Below, in pieces: positions 7,735 to 15,425 of a stretch of DNA of 26,886 nt. The notes under the pieces were generated by a model that made no database searches, was not told where the DNA came from, and worked only from the letters and a program-made list of their open reading frames with translations. The position numbers and the translations under genes are program-made. The DNA is from JACVRX01 sp035697245 (lineage in GTDB: Bacteria > Actinomycetota > Actinomycetes > Jiangellales > Jiangellaceae): contig DASSDH010000134.1 of NCBI GenBank assembly GCA_035697245.1, positions 1 to 26,886 on the forward strand, read 5' to 3'. How positions within the stretch are numbered: the first letter of the stretch is position 1; each line of letters starts with the position of its first letter.

Positions 7735-8727
7735 TCACAGCCGGATCAGCACCTTGAGGCCCGTGCGTCGTGCCGCCAGATCGAACGCGGTGGCGGCCTC
7801 TTCCAGCCGGAAGGATGAGGTAACGAGTGAAGTGGCGTCGACACGTCCACTCTCGACGAGACGGATACCGCGGTCATACACGTCGTCCTTCATCCTGCGA
7901 ACCAGGGCGATGGTGAGTCCCTTGCGGCGGGCGAGGGACGCCGGGAACGACGTCCGGTCTTCGTTCGGGATTCCGGCCAAGACGACGCGGCCGCCCGGCC
8001 GGACCAGCGCCATCGCCTGCTCCACGGCGGTGTCGTTGCCGGCTGCCTCGACGGCAACATCGACTTCGAGTGTGTGAAGTCGCTGGGTCACCTCGTGCGG
8101 GGACAGAACGACGTCGGCTCCGCGTTCGCGCGCCGCGGCCCGCCGGTGCGGCAAAGGCTCTACAGCCAGCACCGATGTAGCGCCCGACGCCAGGGCTACC
8201 TCGACGACGAGCAGTCCGATCGGTCCGCACCCGATGACCGCCACGCTGGCCGCGGTGCGCAGATGGGCGAGATCGAGAGCGTGGATCGCCACACCCAGCG
8301 GCTCCAGGACCGCACCTACGGTGGGGCCAAGGGCTGTCGGCAGGGGGTGCAGAAGCTCTGTGGGCCACGCCATGATCTCCCGCAAACCACCATCCTGCGC
8401 GCCATGACCGGCGAAGCGGATCGACGGGCAGAGGTTGCGGTGGCCGGCCCGGCATTGCCGGCACAGTCCGCATGGAATCGCCGGGTCCACCGCCACGGGC
8501 GTACCGGCGAGCGGCCCATCGTGCGCGACACCGCCGATCTCGTGGCCAAGGACAAGAGGCCGCGTCAGTTGCGCGTCCCCGATACCACCCTCCTCGAACC
8601 AGTGCAGGTCGGACCCGCAGATGCCGACGTCGGTCACGCGGACCAGGGTCTCGCCGGGGCCTGCGACCGGCGGATCTTCCTCGTGCAGTCGGAGATCTCC
8701 GGCGGAATGCAACCGTACGATGCGCAC
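7735..8727 (-). CDS. Zinc-dependent alcohol (polyol-type) dehydrogenase, MDR family
   Basis: 330 residues if started at GTG 8727, which has GGAG nine bases upstream and gives the usual MDR N-terminus (RIVRLHSAGDLRLHEEDPP). The longer open frame reaching 9015 would run through the divergent RidA gene and is rejected. Catalytic zinc ligands are Cys 37 in VGICGSDLHW and His 62/Glu 63 in LGHEIGG. Structural zinc ligands are Cys 86, 89, 92 and 100 in CGLCRQCRAGHRNLC. The nucleotide-binding motif is VAVIGCGPIGLLVVEVAL, followed by a conserved acidic residue after AVEP, which suggests NAD(H). The sequence resembles threonine, sorbitol and galactitol dehydrogenases, and the substrate is not determined. 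It is divergent from the RidA-like gene with a shared 160 bp promoter region. Confidence 0.92.
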   Translation of the reverse strand: MRIVRLHSAGDLRLHEEDPPVAGPGETLVRVTDVGICGSDLHWFEEGGIGDAQLTRPLVLGHEIGGVAHDGPLAGTPVAVDPAIPCGLCRQCRAGHRNLCPSIRFAGHGAQDGGLREIMAWPTELLHPLPTALGPTVGAVLEPLGVAIHALDLAHLRTAASVAVIGCGPIGLLVVEVALASGATSVLAVEPLPHRRAAARERGADVVLSPHEVTQRLHTLEVDVAVEAAGNDTAVEQAMALVRPGGRVVLAGIPNEDRTSFPASLARRKGLTIALVRRMKDDVYDRGIRLVESGRVDATSLVTSSFRLEEAATAFDLAARRTGLKVLIRL

Positions 8728-8889
8728 AAAAACGATCTCCGCGGGCAGTGAGAGCGAAGCGAACGTGGTGAAGTATGACGGCATCGTTGACGCGTACGCT
8801 CGGGCACCCATCGGGAACTTCAGATTCTGATATTCCCTCTCCGCGCGCATCCGAACACCCTGGGGTCGAGGAAAGGGGGCGGTGCCGTC

Positions 8890-9327
8890 ATGACCTTTGA
8901 TCTCGCCCTGCCCGCCCCGAACGTCCCGGTCGGCAGCTATGTGATGGCCGTTCGCAGCGGTGACCTGCTGTTCCTCTCCGGCCATGGTGCGTTCGAGGAC
9001 GGGCGGCCTGTGCACACCGGCCGCCTGGGCGAGACGATGACGTCCGAGCAGGGTGCCCGCGCTGCCGAAACGGTCATGCTCAACCTGCTTGCGACCATTC
9101 GAACCGAGCTGGGCGACCTGTCGCGTGTGGTCAGGGTGGTGAAGGTCGTCGTCTTTGTGAACTCAGCACCCGACTTCACCGAACAGCACCTGGTTGCCAA
9201 TGGCGCCACGGATCTGCTGGCGAGGGTCTTCGGAGATGCGGGTCGACCAGCTCGGTCCGCTATCGGGGTCGCCGCACTGCCCCTGGGTTTCGCGGTGGAG
9301 ATCGAGGCCATCGTGGAGATCGGCTAG
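8890..9327 (+). CDS. RidA/YjgF-family protein
   Basis: 145 residues with the typical single-domain fold: GDLLFLSGHGAFEDGRP near the N-terminus and RSAIGVAALPLGFAVEIEAI at the C-terminus. The Arg that binds the substrate carboxylate in RidA is present at about residue 122, and the conserved Glu lies in EIEAIVE. The Cys usually found two residues after the Arg is Ala here, as in several RidA subgroups. True RidA hydrolyses reactive enamine/imine intermediates from PLP enzymes, but paralogues with other roles are common. ATG 8890 follows a GGAAAGGGGG tract. It lies divergent from the dehydrogenase. Confidence 0.9.
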   Translation: MTFDLALPAPNVPVGSYVMAVRSGDLLFLSGHGAFEDGRPVHTGRLGETMTSEQGARAAETVMLNLLATIRTELGDLSRVVRVVKVVVFVNSAPDFTEQHLVANGATDLLARVFGDAGRPARSAIGVAALPLGFAVEIEAIVEIG

Positions 9328-9821
9328 CGGGCCGCCACCTTTCGCTCCACAAGGTTTGGCCAGCGGTTTGAGTGCTCGTTACTACCGGGCTGTTTCCTAT
9401 GCCAGCATTTGGAGTTTCAGCTCTTATTCGGTCTGATTGGCTTCCCAGTTTAAACCAGCCGCCTCGGGTGATGGGCGGGACATGCAGTGATCAGCCGTCC
9501 GTACTTTGTCCATCTGGAGATCCGTGGTGACCAATGCAACTGCGTTATGGAAGGCGGAATCGGCGAATTGGACGAGTGCTCCGTCGAATATGCAGAGCGA
9601 TCCGCCATTGGCTGCTGGGCAGCAGCCCTGCCCTCGTCGCAGCCTTGAACAGGCAGCCGTAGAGATCCGGTTCAGCGATTTGGGGCGACGACTACCGCGG
9701 TCTCGTCGGCTCCGCTCACGTCAGCTTTCATGCGGTCACGTTTCATATTTTCCTGAAGTAGCAGTGTGATCGTTTTCGAACCTACTTCTACTGCTAACAC
9801 TCGAGCCGCTCGGCCGTCGGT
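9328..9821. other. Intergenic region of about 500 bp, no supported gene
   Basis: This stretch is visibly richer in A and T than its neighbours. It holds only short open frames, for example a plus-strand frame near 9506-9769, with arginine-rich composition and no codon bias toward G/C in third positions. I see no RNA gene and no recognisable remnant. Its right end probably contains the promoter of the partner-switch operon. Confidence 0.5.
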
Positions 9822-9842
9822 GATCGTAGCCGTGCTACGATC
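9822..9842. promoter_or_regulatory. Inverted repeat just upstream of the anti-anti-sigma gene
   Basis: The arms GATCGTAG (9822-9829) and CTACGATC (9835-9842) are exact reverse complements around CCGTG. The repeat ends 27 bp before ATG 9870. It could be an operator over the operon promoter or a hairpin in the leader RNA. There is no T-run. The repeat is seen; the role is inferred. Confidence 0.45.
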
Positions 9843-9869
9843 CGCCGAACAACGCGCTGGGACATGTGA

Positions 9870-10202
9870 ATGGATTCCTCTGAGGACTACCTGAGGGTTG
9901 AATGCGAGGTTAGCGACGACGGCAGGTCGGTGTGTCTCCGTTTGGACGGTGAGTTCGACATGGGGACTGCGCCCCTAGTCGAGGATGCCCTCTCGCCTGC
10001 GCTCGACCCCCGCTGCGCCCGTCTCGTGGTGGACCTGGCCGACGTGAGCTTCATGGATTCGTCGGGACTCCGGGTCCTGGTTGTGGCCCGCAATGCCCTC
10101 GACGAACGTGGCGGCGAGATGGTCATCGCCGACGTCAACGACCAGCTCAGACGGCTGTTCGAAATCAGCGGGCTGACGAGCGCATTCACCTTCGAGCCGT
10201 AG
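9870..10202 (+). CDS. STAS-domain anti-sigma factor antagonist (RsbV/SpoIIAA-like)
   Basis: 110 residues forming one STAS domain. The key motif is VSFMDSSGLRVLVVARNALD, in which the serine pair at residues 64-65 includes the phosphorylation site. Other landmarks are LDGEFDMGTAPLVEDAL and RRLFEISGL. In this family the unphosphorylated protein captures an anti-sigma kinase and frees the sigma factor, while phosphorylation by the kinase ends the interaction. It is the first gene of a three-gene set, with one base between its stop and the next ATG. All partners of the cycle are encoded side by side here except a sigma factor. Confidence 0.93.
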   Translation: MDSSEDYLRVECEVSDDGRSVCLRLDGEFDMGTAPLVEDALSPALDPRCARLVVDLADVSFMDSSGLRVLVVARNALDERGGEMVIADVNDQLRRLFEISGLTSAFTFEP

Positions 10203-10203
10203 C

Positions 10204-10623
10204 ATGCACGACCCTCAGATTCGGATCAGCCTCTCGCTGGACGGACGTGCTTCCGATCGGCCTCGCGTCGCACGGCTTTGGGTGGTCGACCGTTGCGCCG
10301 AGCTCCACCTCGACATGGAGGGCACAGACCTCCCGCTCCTGGTGAGCGAGCTGGTGACCAATGCTTGCGTCCATGGCGCCGAGCCGATTTACATTCACCT
10401 GGACGTGGCCAACGGACGGGTGCGCGTGGAGGTGGAGGACGGCTCTTCGGTGATGCCCAAGGTGAAGCAGTCCGACAAGCGCAGCACAGTCGGGCGGGGA
10501 CTGTTGATTGTGGAGGCGCTCAGCCGCGCCTGGGGTGCCGAAAGTACCGGAGCGGGCAAGGTTGTCTGGGCCGAGGTGCCGATTCGCCCAGCGGACTCGA
10601 ACGCGACTCGGCGGGGCTGGTGA
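10204..10623 (+). CDS. HATPase_c anti-sigma factor kinase (RsbW/SpoIIAB-like)
   Basis: 139 residues with a GHKL ATP-binding fold: N-box LLVSELVTNACVHGAE (Glu 49, Asn 53), G1 box VEVEDGSSVMP around Asp 79, and G2 box VGRGLLIVEALSRAWG (97-111). All nucleotide-binding landmarks are present. There is no histidine phospho-acceptor domain, as expected for a serine kinase of the RsbW type. The predicted role is to phosphorylate the STAS protein encoded one base upstream and to hold a target, classically a sigma factor, in check. Many actinobacterial members of this group act on targets other than sigma factors, so the target is open. Confidence 0.92.
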   Translation: MHDPQIRISLSLDGRASDRPRVARLWVVDRCAELHLDMEGTDLPLLVSELVTNACVHGAEPIYIHLDVANGRVRVEVEDGSSVMPKVKQSDKRSTVGRGLLIVEALSRAWGAESTGAGKVVWAEVPIRPADSNATRRGW

Positions 10624-10624
10624 C

Positions 10625-11845
10625 GTGAGCGGCGTAGACACCGAGGCCGAATGGCTGCGTCGCATCGAGGCGGTGACCGATAGGGCGCTTGCCCACCTCG
10701 ATGTCGAAGGCCTTTTGGACGAGCTGTTCCGGCGGTTGGCCGAGCTCCTCGAAGTCGACACTGCGGCCGTACTCCTGCTTGATGAGGACACGAACGAGCT
10801 GGTCCCCACCGCCACAAGAGGAATCGAGGCGGAGGTACGCCAGGGAGTTCGGATCCCGGTCGGCAAAGGCTTCGCCGGAACAATCGTGGCCCGTGTCCAG
10901 CCGGCCGTTATCGAGCATGTCGACGAGACCAATGTCGTCAACCCCATCCTGATTGAGCGGGGCATCCGCTCGCTGCTCGGCGCTCCTCTGGTGGCTTACG
11001 GACGGGTCATCGGCGTGCTACATGTCGGCACCCTTACCCCCCGCTCATTCAGCCCGACCGACGTCCGGCTCCTCCAGATGGTGGCTGACCGGGTAGCGCT
11101 GGCCATCGACGCTCGCCGCACGAACGCGGAGCGCGCCGCCGCTTCCGCGCTGCAGCGCAGCTTGTTGCCTGCCCGGCTGCCCACCGTTCCCGGTCTGGAA
11201 CTGGCCGCCCGCTACCTGCCCGGGGAAAAGGGGAGCGTGGGGGGCGACTGGTACGACGTGTTCCTGCTGCCCGAGGATCGCCTCGGCGTGGTCATCGGCG
11301 ACGTCGTCGGCCGGGGCCTGACGGCGGCGATGGTTATGGGTCGTCTGCGCAGTGCCCTGCGTGCCTACGCCATCGAGACGTCGGACCCTGCGGACGCGCT
11401 CGAACGGCTCGACCGCAAGGCGCACCATTTCGAGGCCGGGCAGATGATGACAATCCTCTACGGGGTGCTCGAGCTATCGACTGGGCGGATGGAGCTGTCC
11501 TCGGCAGGCCACCTGCTTCCCGTGCTGGCGTTGCCCGGGGTAGAGGCCGTCTCGGTGGAGGGGCGGGCCGACCCGCCGCTAGGCGTCCTGCCCCTTGTCA
11601 CTCGTCACCGCATCGCCGTGGAGATACCGTCCGGCGCGTCGCTGTGTATGTTCACCGACGGCCTGGTGGAGCGGCGGCACGTACCTCTGGACGAGAACAT
11701 CGACCGGCTGCGCAAAGTCGTGACCGCGAATCATCCGGACGTGGTCTGCCGTTCCGTGCTGGCAGCGATGCTGGACGACCAGGCGACCCTGGACGACGTG
11801 GCCGTCCTCGTCGTCCGGCGAACAGCGCAGCTTGCATCGGACTGA
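10625..11845 (+). CDS. GAF-domain PP2C-type (SpoIIE/RsbU) serine phosphatase
   Basis: 406 residues from GTG 10625, one base after the upstream stop. The frame stays open further upstream but that part lies inside the kinase gene. A GAF domain covers about residues 20-165 (VGKGFAGTIVARVQPAVIEH, then SLLGAPLVAYGRVIGVLHVG). A linker helix, RAAASALQRSLLPARLP, leads to the SpoIIE phosphatase domain at about 190-400. Metal-binding acids are Asp 208/Asp 211 in GGDWYDVF, Asp 226 in VIGDVVGRG, Asp 345 in FTDGLVERR, and the DD pair at 390-391 in LDDVAVLVV. It should dephosphorylate the STAS protein when its GAF domain senses a ligand or redox cue, resetting the switch. Confidence 0.93.
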   Translation: MSGVDTEAEWLRRIEAVTDRALAHLDVEGLLDELFRRLAELLEVDTAAVLLLDEDTNELVPTATRGIEAEVRQGVRIPVGKGFAGTIVARVQPAVIEHVDETNVVNPILIERGIRSLLGAPLVAYGRVIGVLHVGTLTPRSFSPTDVRLLQMVADRVALAIDARRTNAERAAASALQRSLLPARLPTVPGLELAARYLPGEKGSVGGDWYDVFLLPEDRLGVVIGDVVGRGLTAAMVMGRLRSALRAYAIETSDPADALERLDRKAHHFEAGQMMTILYGVLELSTGRMELSSAGHLLPVLALPGVEAVSVEGRADPPLGVLPLVTRHRIAVEIPSGASLCMFTDGLVERRHVPLDENIDRLRKVVTANHPDVVCRSVLAAMLDDQATLDDVAVLVVRRTAQLASD

Positions 11846-11865
11846 AGCGCGGTCGCGGCCCGGTC

Positions 11866-12648
11866 TCAGGCGTCGCCCGGGATCAGACGTGTGGCCACCC
11901 ACAACTCCTCGGCTGGCCAGCGAGTTGCCCATTCGGCCGACACGATCTCGTAGAAGGGGTGGTTGCCGGAATCCGTTGGGGCGTAGATCTCGTGCAGGGC
12001 CTCGACGACGAAACCGAACCGGCGGAGCAACCGCACCCAGTCCCCGTGAGAAGGGTGGAACTCGACTCCGCCTCCCGGCCAGCGCACCTTATAGGCATCG
12101 CGCTGGCCTCGCACGAGCCGTTCCTCGGCGAACCCTTCGCCGGTTGGGACGCACAGCGCCGACAGCAGGCTGTTGGTCAGGAAGACCAGACGCCCGCCGG
12201 GACGCAGCAGTCGGGCTGCCTCCGGCAACCAGCGCTCCGGGTCACACCATGCGGCGACTCCGTGCTCGCTGACCACCATGTCGAAGCGCCCGCTCGACAG
12301 CGGAACCCGCTCCGCGTCCGCCTGGATGAGAGGAAAGACCGGTCCGAGCCGCCTCTGTAGACCCCGAGCCGTCGCCAATTGCTCGCCGGACAGGTCCAGA
12401 GCGACCGTCTTGGCTCCGGCCGCGGTCAGCCACGCCGAGAAATAGGCGGTTCCACACGCCAGTTCAACCACGTGGAGGTCAGCTACGTCGCCCAGGACGC
12501 CAAGGAGCCGGTCTGGAACCGAGAACAGCCCCCACACCACCTCCGTTTTCGACCACAAGGCGTTGGCCGCGGCGTCGGTAAAGCGTTCGTTCAGCAACCC
12601 CCAAAGCGCTCGGTTCTGCGCAACCTCGGTGGCCCTATCATCCGTCAC
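11866..12648 (-). CDS. Class I SAM-dependent methyltransferase
   Basis: 260 residues if started at GTG 12648 (TDDRATEVAQNRALWGLLNE), the position where related proteins usually begin. The frame is open to ATG 12741, which would overlap the repeat-protein gene, and GTG 12672 is a third option. None has a clear ribosome-binding site. Motif I is VVELACGTAYFSAWL (about 60-74), followed by the acidic motif VALDLSGEQL, motif RFDMVVSEHGVAAW and LLRPGGRLVFLTNS. The middle insert WPGGGVEFHPSHGDWVRLLR is typical of the UbiE/small-molecule branch. The substrate is unknown. It lies downstream of the NPQPLPP repeat gene on the same strand, so the two may share a transcript. Confidence 0.87.
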   Translation of the reverse strand: MTDDRATEVAQNRALWGLLNERFTDAAANALWSKTEVVWGLFSVPDRLLGVLGDVADLHVVELACGTAYFSAWLTAAGAKTVALDLSGEQLATARGLQRRLGPVFPLIQADAERVPLSSGRFDMVVSEHGVAAWCDPERWLPEAARLLRPGGRLVFLTNSLLSALCVPTGEGFAEERLVRGQRDAYKVRWPGGGVEFHPSHGDWVRLLRRFGFVVEALHEIYAPTDSGNHPFYEIVSAEWATRWPAEELWVATRLIPGDA

Positions 12649-12694
12649 CCGGCCAAAGTAGGCGCTCGTCACTGTGTGAAAGACGCGACTCCGG

Positions 12695-13036
12695 TCAGTC
12701 AGCAGGCCAGGTGGCGACCGCAACGAAGTCGAGGGTCCCACCGGGTGGCAGCGGCTGCGGGTTCAACGCAACGAAGTCGATCGTCGTCTTGGGTGGCAGC
12801 GGCTGCGGGTTCAGGGCTAGGAGCCTGATGTGTACGCCCGGTGGTATCGGTTGAGGGTTGAGCGCAAGGAGGTTGATCGTCACCTCCGGAGGCAGCAGCT
12901 GCGACTTTAGCGCCATGAGTTCGATCTTTGTATCGGGTGGCAGCGGCTGCGGGTTGAGCGCGACGAGGTTGATCGTCGCGTCGGGTGGCAGCGGCTGCGG
13001 GTTCAGCGACAAGAGGTTGACGTCCGACTGGTCCAT
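12695..13036 (-). CDS. Tandem 16-residue repeat protein with NPQPLPP motifs
   Basis: 113 residues from ATG 13036, with GGAAGG just upstream on the minus strand. After MDQSD the protein is almost entirely a 16-residue repeat of the form xxxIxLxALNPQPLPP. Copies end at LNPQPLPP, LNPQPLPP, LKSQLLPP, LNPQPIPP, LNPQPLPP and LNPQPLPP, and a degenerate seventh copy runs to the C-terminus (LDFVAVATWPAD). Each full copy is 48 bp; boundaries fall near 12983, 12935, 12887, 12839, 12791 and 12743. The alternating hydrophobic part suggests a short beta strand and the proline part a polyproline-II turn, so a regular stacked fold is plausible. There is no signal peptide or membrane segment. I have seen LNPQPLPP-containing hypothetical proteins but know of no function. 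Confidence 0.85.
   Translation of the reverse strand: MDQSDVNLLSLNPQPLPPDATINLVALNPQPLPPDTKIELMALKSQLLPPEVTINLLALNPQPIPPGVHIRLLALNPQPLPPKTTIDFVALNPQPLPPGGTLDFVAVATWPAD
12743..13021 (-). repeat. Six tandem 48-bp coding repeats
   Basis: The units encode the NPQPLPP repeats of the overlapping gene. DNA copies are clearly related (recurring GGTGGCAGCGGCTGCGGGTT on the plus strand) but diverged. The third copy is the most altered and encodes KSQLLPP. The divergence at DNA level with conserved protein motif suggests selection on the protein rather than a recent expansion. Confidence 0.8.
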
Positions 13037-13188
13037 CTGACCTTCCCCCCGGGTGGAATGGGCTGACCTTACCGCCCGCCACGTGGCAGGACGTTGGGCG
13101 CTTGAGCTACCCGGGATGTTGCGCGTCAGCTTTACTGAGAGCTCGCGCGCCCACGCAGGCGCCCACGGTCGAGGAGGGACAGGAAGCG

Positions 13189-15030
13189 ATGGCCGAAGTC
13201 GAGCCTGCGCTGGACGAGGCGGGGCTGCGCAACCCGAAGGTTCGCGAATACGTGCGGTACTGGGCGGCTCTGACCGGCGCCGACCGCCTCGAGGTCGTCA
13301 GTGCAGCCGACGACGCGCGGCTGATCCAGGAGTCTCTCGAAGCCGGCGAGATCGTCCCTGCCGGAGAGGGCGTGTATTACGCACGCAGCTACCACAAGGA
13401 CACCGCCCGCTCCGAGGAGCGGACCATCGTCGCGACCCACAACACCACCGACGCCGGTGTCTACAACAACTGGCGCCCGGCCTGGGAGATGCACGAGTTG
13501 CAAGAGGAGCGGATGCGGGGTGCGTCGGCGGGCAAGACGATGTACGTGGTGCCTTACCTGATGGCACCGCCTGGTTCGCCGCTGGAAGAGTACGCCGCCG
13601 GCGTCGAGCTGACAGATCACCGCACCGTGGTGCTGCACATGATCAGGATGGCCCGCGTGGGCGTCGAGTTCGTCGAGAACCTCGCCGATCCGAACAGCTT
13701 TGTGCGGGGCGTGCACGTCACCGGCGACTTGGAGAATCTCGGGCAAGGCACGGCCGATGACCAGCGGTACTTCGTCACGGTTGCCGACGAGCGCACCATC
13801 TTGCACTTCGGCTCGGCGTACGGCGGCAACGCCCTACTCGGCAAGATCGCTCACGGGCTCCGGCAAGCGGCGTACGACGGGTGGGCGTCGGGGAAGTTTC
13901 TCGCCGAGCAGTTCATGCTCATCGGCATCACGGACAAGGAGACCAGCCGGAAGTACCACATCTGTGGCGGTTTCCCGAGCGCGTCGGGAAAGACGAATCT
14001 CGCGATGATGCTCCCTCCCGACTCGTTGGGGGAGCGCTACCAGGTTTCCTTCTACGGCGACGACATCGCCTGGCTCTGGGTCGATCCCGAGGACGGCAGG
14101 CTCTATGGGATGAACCCGGAGTTCGGCGTGTTTGGGGTCGCCAAGGACACCAACGAGGCCACCAACCCGACCGCGCTGCGTTCGGTGGACGCGGGAACCG
14201 GGGCCCTTTTCACCAACGTGGCCTACAACGAGATCACCCAGGACGTGTGGTGGGAGGGCAAGACCCCGGCTCCGCCTGCCGATGTCACTGGGTGGCGTGA
14301 CTGGAAGGGCGACCTGATCTCCGAACGGCCAGAGGGGAGCGACGATCCGTGGGCGCACCCGAATAGCCGGTTCACCACCACCCTGACCAACGTGCCCAAC
14401 ATCGCCTCAGACTTCGATGACACACGCGGCGTCCCGATCGACGGCATTATCTTCGGTGGCCGCACCCCTGATCGAGAGCCGCTCATCCGCGCTATCAGGG
14501 ATCCGGCGGAGGGTGTGTACGACGGCCTCACCCTTGGTGCGGAGGCAACCTTCGCCGCTGAAGGTGTCGAGGGGTTGCTGCGCTACGACCCGATGTCGAT
14601 GCGTCCCTTCATGTCCTACCCAGAGGGCGCCTACGCCGCTCACTGGCTGAAGATCATCGGCCAGGCGCGAGAGATGCCGATCTTCGCGCACGTCAACTGG
14701 TTCCAGCGAGACCACGAGGACGGCCACTACCTCTGGCCCGGGTATCGCGACAACCTTCGGCCGCTGCTATGGCTCATGCAGCTCAAGAGCGGCGAGGTCA
14801 CCGGCCGCCATACGCCGGTGGGCATCCTCCCGACGAAGGAAGAGTTGAACCTCGACGGCGTCGAGATCACACCCGAGGATCTCGACAAGATCCTGTCCAT
14901 CGACGCCGAACGGTGGCGCCGCGAGATGGCGCACCGTGAGCAGCACCTGGCCCAGTTCGACGGCCTGCCCGATGAGATCTGGGCGGCGCATCGTCGGATC
15001 GCGGCAGTCCTGGAGCACGGCGCGGACTGA
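13189..15030 (+). CDS. pckG: Phosphoenolpyruvate carboxykinase (GTP), divergent type
   Basis: 613 residues from ATG 13189, with AGGA five bases upstream; the 29 extra codons back to 13102 are rejected. The enzyme converts oxaloacetate and GTP to PEP, CO2 and GDP in gluconeogenesis. Recognised landmarks: Arg 74 in TARSEERT, THNTTDAGVYNNW, GSAYGGNALLGK with the metal-binding Lys at 219, P-loop GGFPSASGKTN (260-270), metal-binding Asp in YGDDIAWLW (291-292), FGGRTPDREPL, and the guanine pocket NWFQRDHEDGHYLWPGYRDN. Two positions differ from the textbook enzyme: the P-loop Cys is Ser 266, and the metal-ligand His of AEHMLI appears as Gln 241 in AEQFMLI. Length and overall order are normal. It is divergent from the repeat-protein gene. 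Confidence 0.9.
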   Translation: MAEVEPALDEAGLRNPKVREYVRYWAALTGADRLEVVSAADDARLIQESLEAGEIVPAGEGVYYARSYHKDTARSEERTIVATHNTTDAGVYNNWRPAWEMHELQEERMRGASAGKTMYVVPYLMAPPGSPLEEYAAGVELTDHRTVVLHMIRMARVGVEFVENLADPNSFVRGVHVTGDLENLGQGTADDQRYFVTVADERTILHFGSAYGGNALLGKIAHGLRQAAYDGWASGKFLAEQFMLIGITDKETSRKYHICGGFPSASGKTNLAMMLPPDSLGERYQVSFYGDDIAWLWVDPEDGRLYGMNPEFGVFGVAKDTNEATNPTALRSVDAGTGALFTNVAYNEITQDVWWEGKTPAPPADVTGWRDWKGDLISERPEGSDDPWAHPNSRFTTTLTNVPNIASDFDDTRGVPIDGIIFGGRTPDREPLIRAIRDPAEGVYDGLTLGAEATFAAEGVEGLLRYDPMSMRPFMSYPEGAYAAHWLKIIGQAREMPIFAHVNWFQRDHEDGHYLWPGYRDNLRPLLWLMQLKSGEVTGRHTPVGILPTKEELNLDGVEITPEDLDKILSIDAERWRREMAHREQHLAQFDGLPDEIWAAHRRIAAVLEHGAD

Positions 15031-15038
15031 CTCCATCT

Positions 15039-15061
15039 ACCGATGCCTGGCAGGCACCGGT
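15039..15061 (+). terminator. Hairpin after the PEP carboxykinase gene, possible terminator
   Basis: ACCG-TGCCTG and CAGGCA-CGGT pair around one G with a single mismatch, starting 8 bp after the stop codon. There is no U-tract, which is common in high-GC actinobacteria and leaves the call uncertain. Confidence 0.4.
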
Positions 15062-15164
15062 CGGGTCCCGTCCGGGTCGCGCCGTGCTACTGACGGACGG
15101 CCGCCGGCTCTGCCGCGGAGCGGGTGAAGCCGCCGATCGTGGGCCATGACCTCGGGCCCGGGAC

Positions 15165-15370
15165 TGCCTTGCTGCCGCATCGTCTCCAGCGCGGCGTCGG
15201 TGACCGCGCCCGTAGAACGCCTCGTTGATCTCGAACAGGTCACCCTCGTCGGGGGGTGAGGTTTTCGCGGCCCAATGGCTTGCTGATCGTGTTAGCCGGC
15301 TGAGGCAGCAGCGACGGGTCAGGCCCGGCCACGGCTGGGCGCAGCTTCGCTAGGGTCTCCGCCGGCAGCG
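15165..15370 (-). pseudogene. Thiolase (acetyl-CoA acetyltransferase) remnant
   Basis: Minus-strand frames read, in order, ETLAKLRPAVAGPDPSLLPQ, then PANTISKPLGRENLTP, then after a one-base frame change DEGDLFEINEAF, and after another AVTDAALETMRQQG. In intact thiolases the same pieces occur as ETLAKLRPAF, a stretch with the GNASGINDGA motif, an ATRKALERAGLTP-like helix, and DIDLFEINEAFA. The segment with GNASGINDGA is missing and in-frame stops flank the remainder. It is an internally deleted, frameshifted fragment about 200 bp long. Confidence 0.55.
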
Positions 15371-15425
15371 GACCCTATAGCCCTGGTCCGGGCGTCGTAA
15401 GTTGAGGTGAGGGCGATATTGTGCG

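Noticed and set aside
8728..9015. N-terminal extension of the zinc dehydrogenase
   Set aside because: It would run across the divergent RidA gene and its promoter. GTG 8727 has a good ribosome-binding site and gives the family's usual length.
9506..9769. 87-codon plus-strand frame before the partner-switch operon
   Set aside because: No ribosome-binding site, no codon bias and no recognisable protein pattern.
12743..13021. CRISPR array
   Set aside because: The 48-bp units are contiguous, in frame, encode a repeat protein and have no unique spacers.
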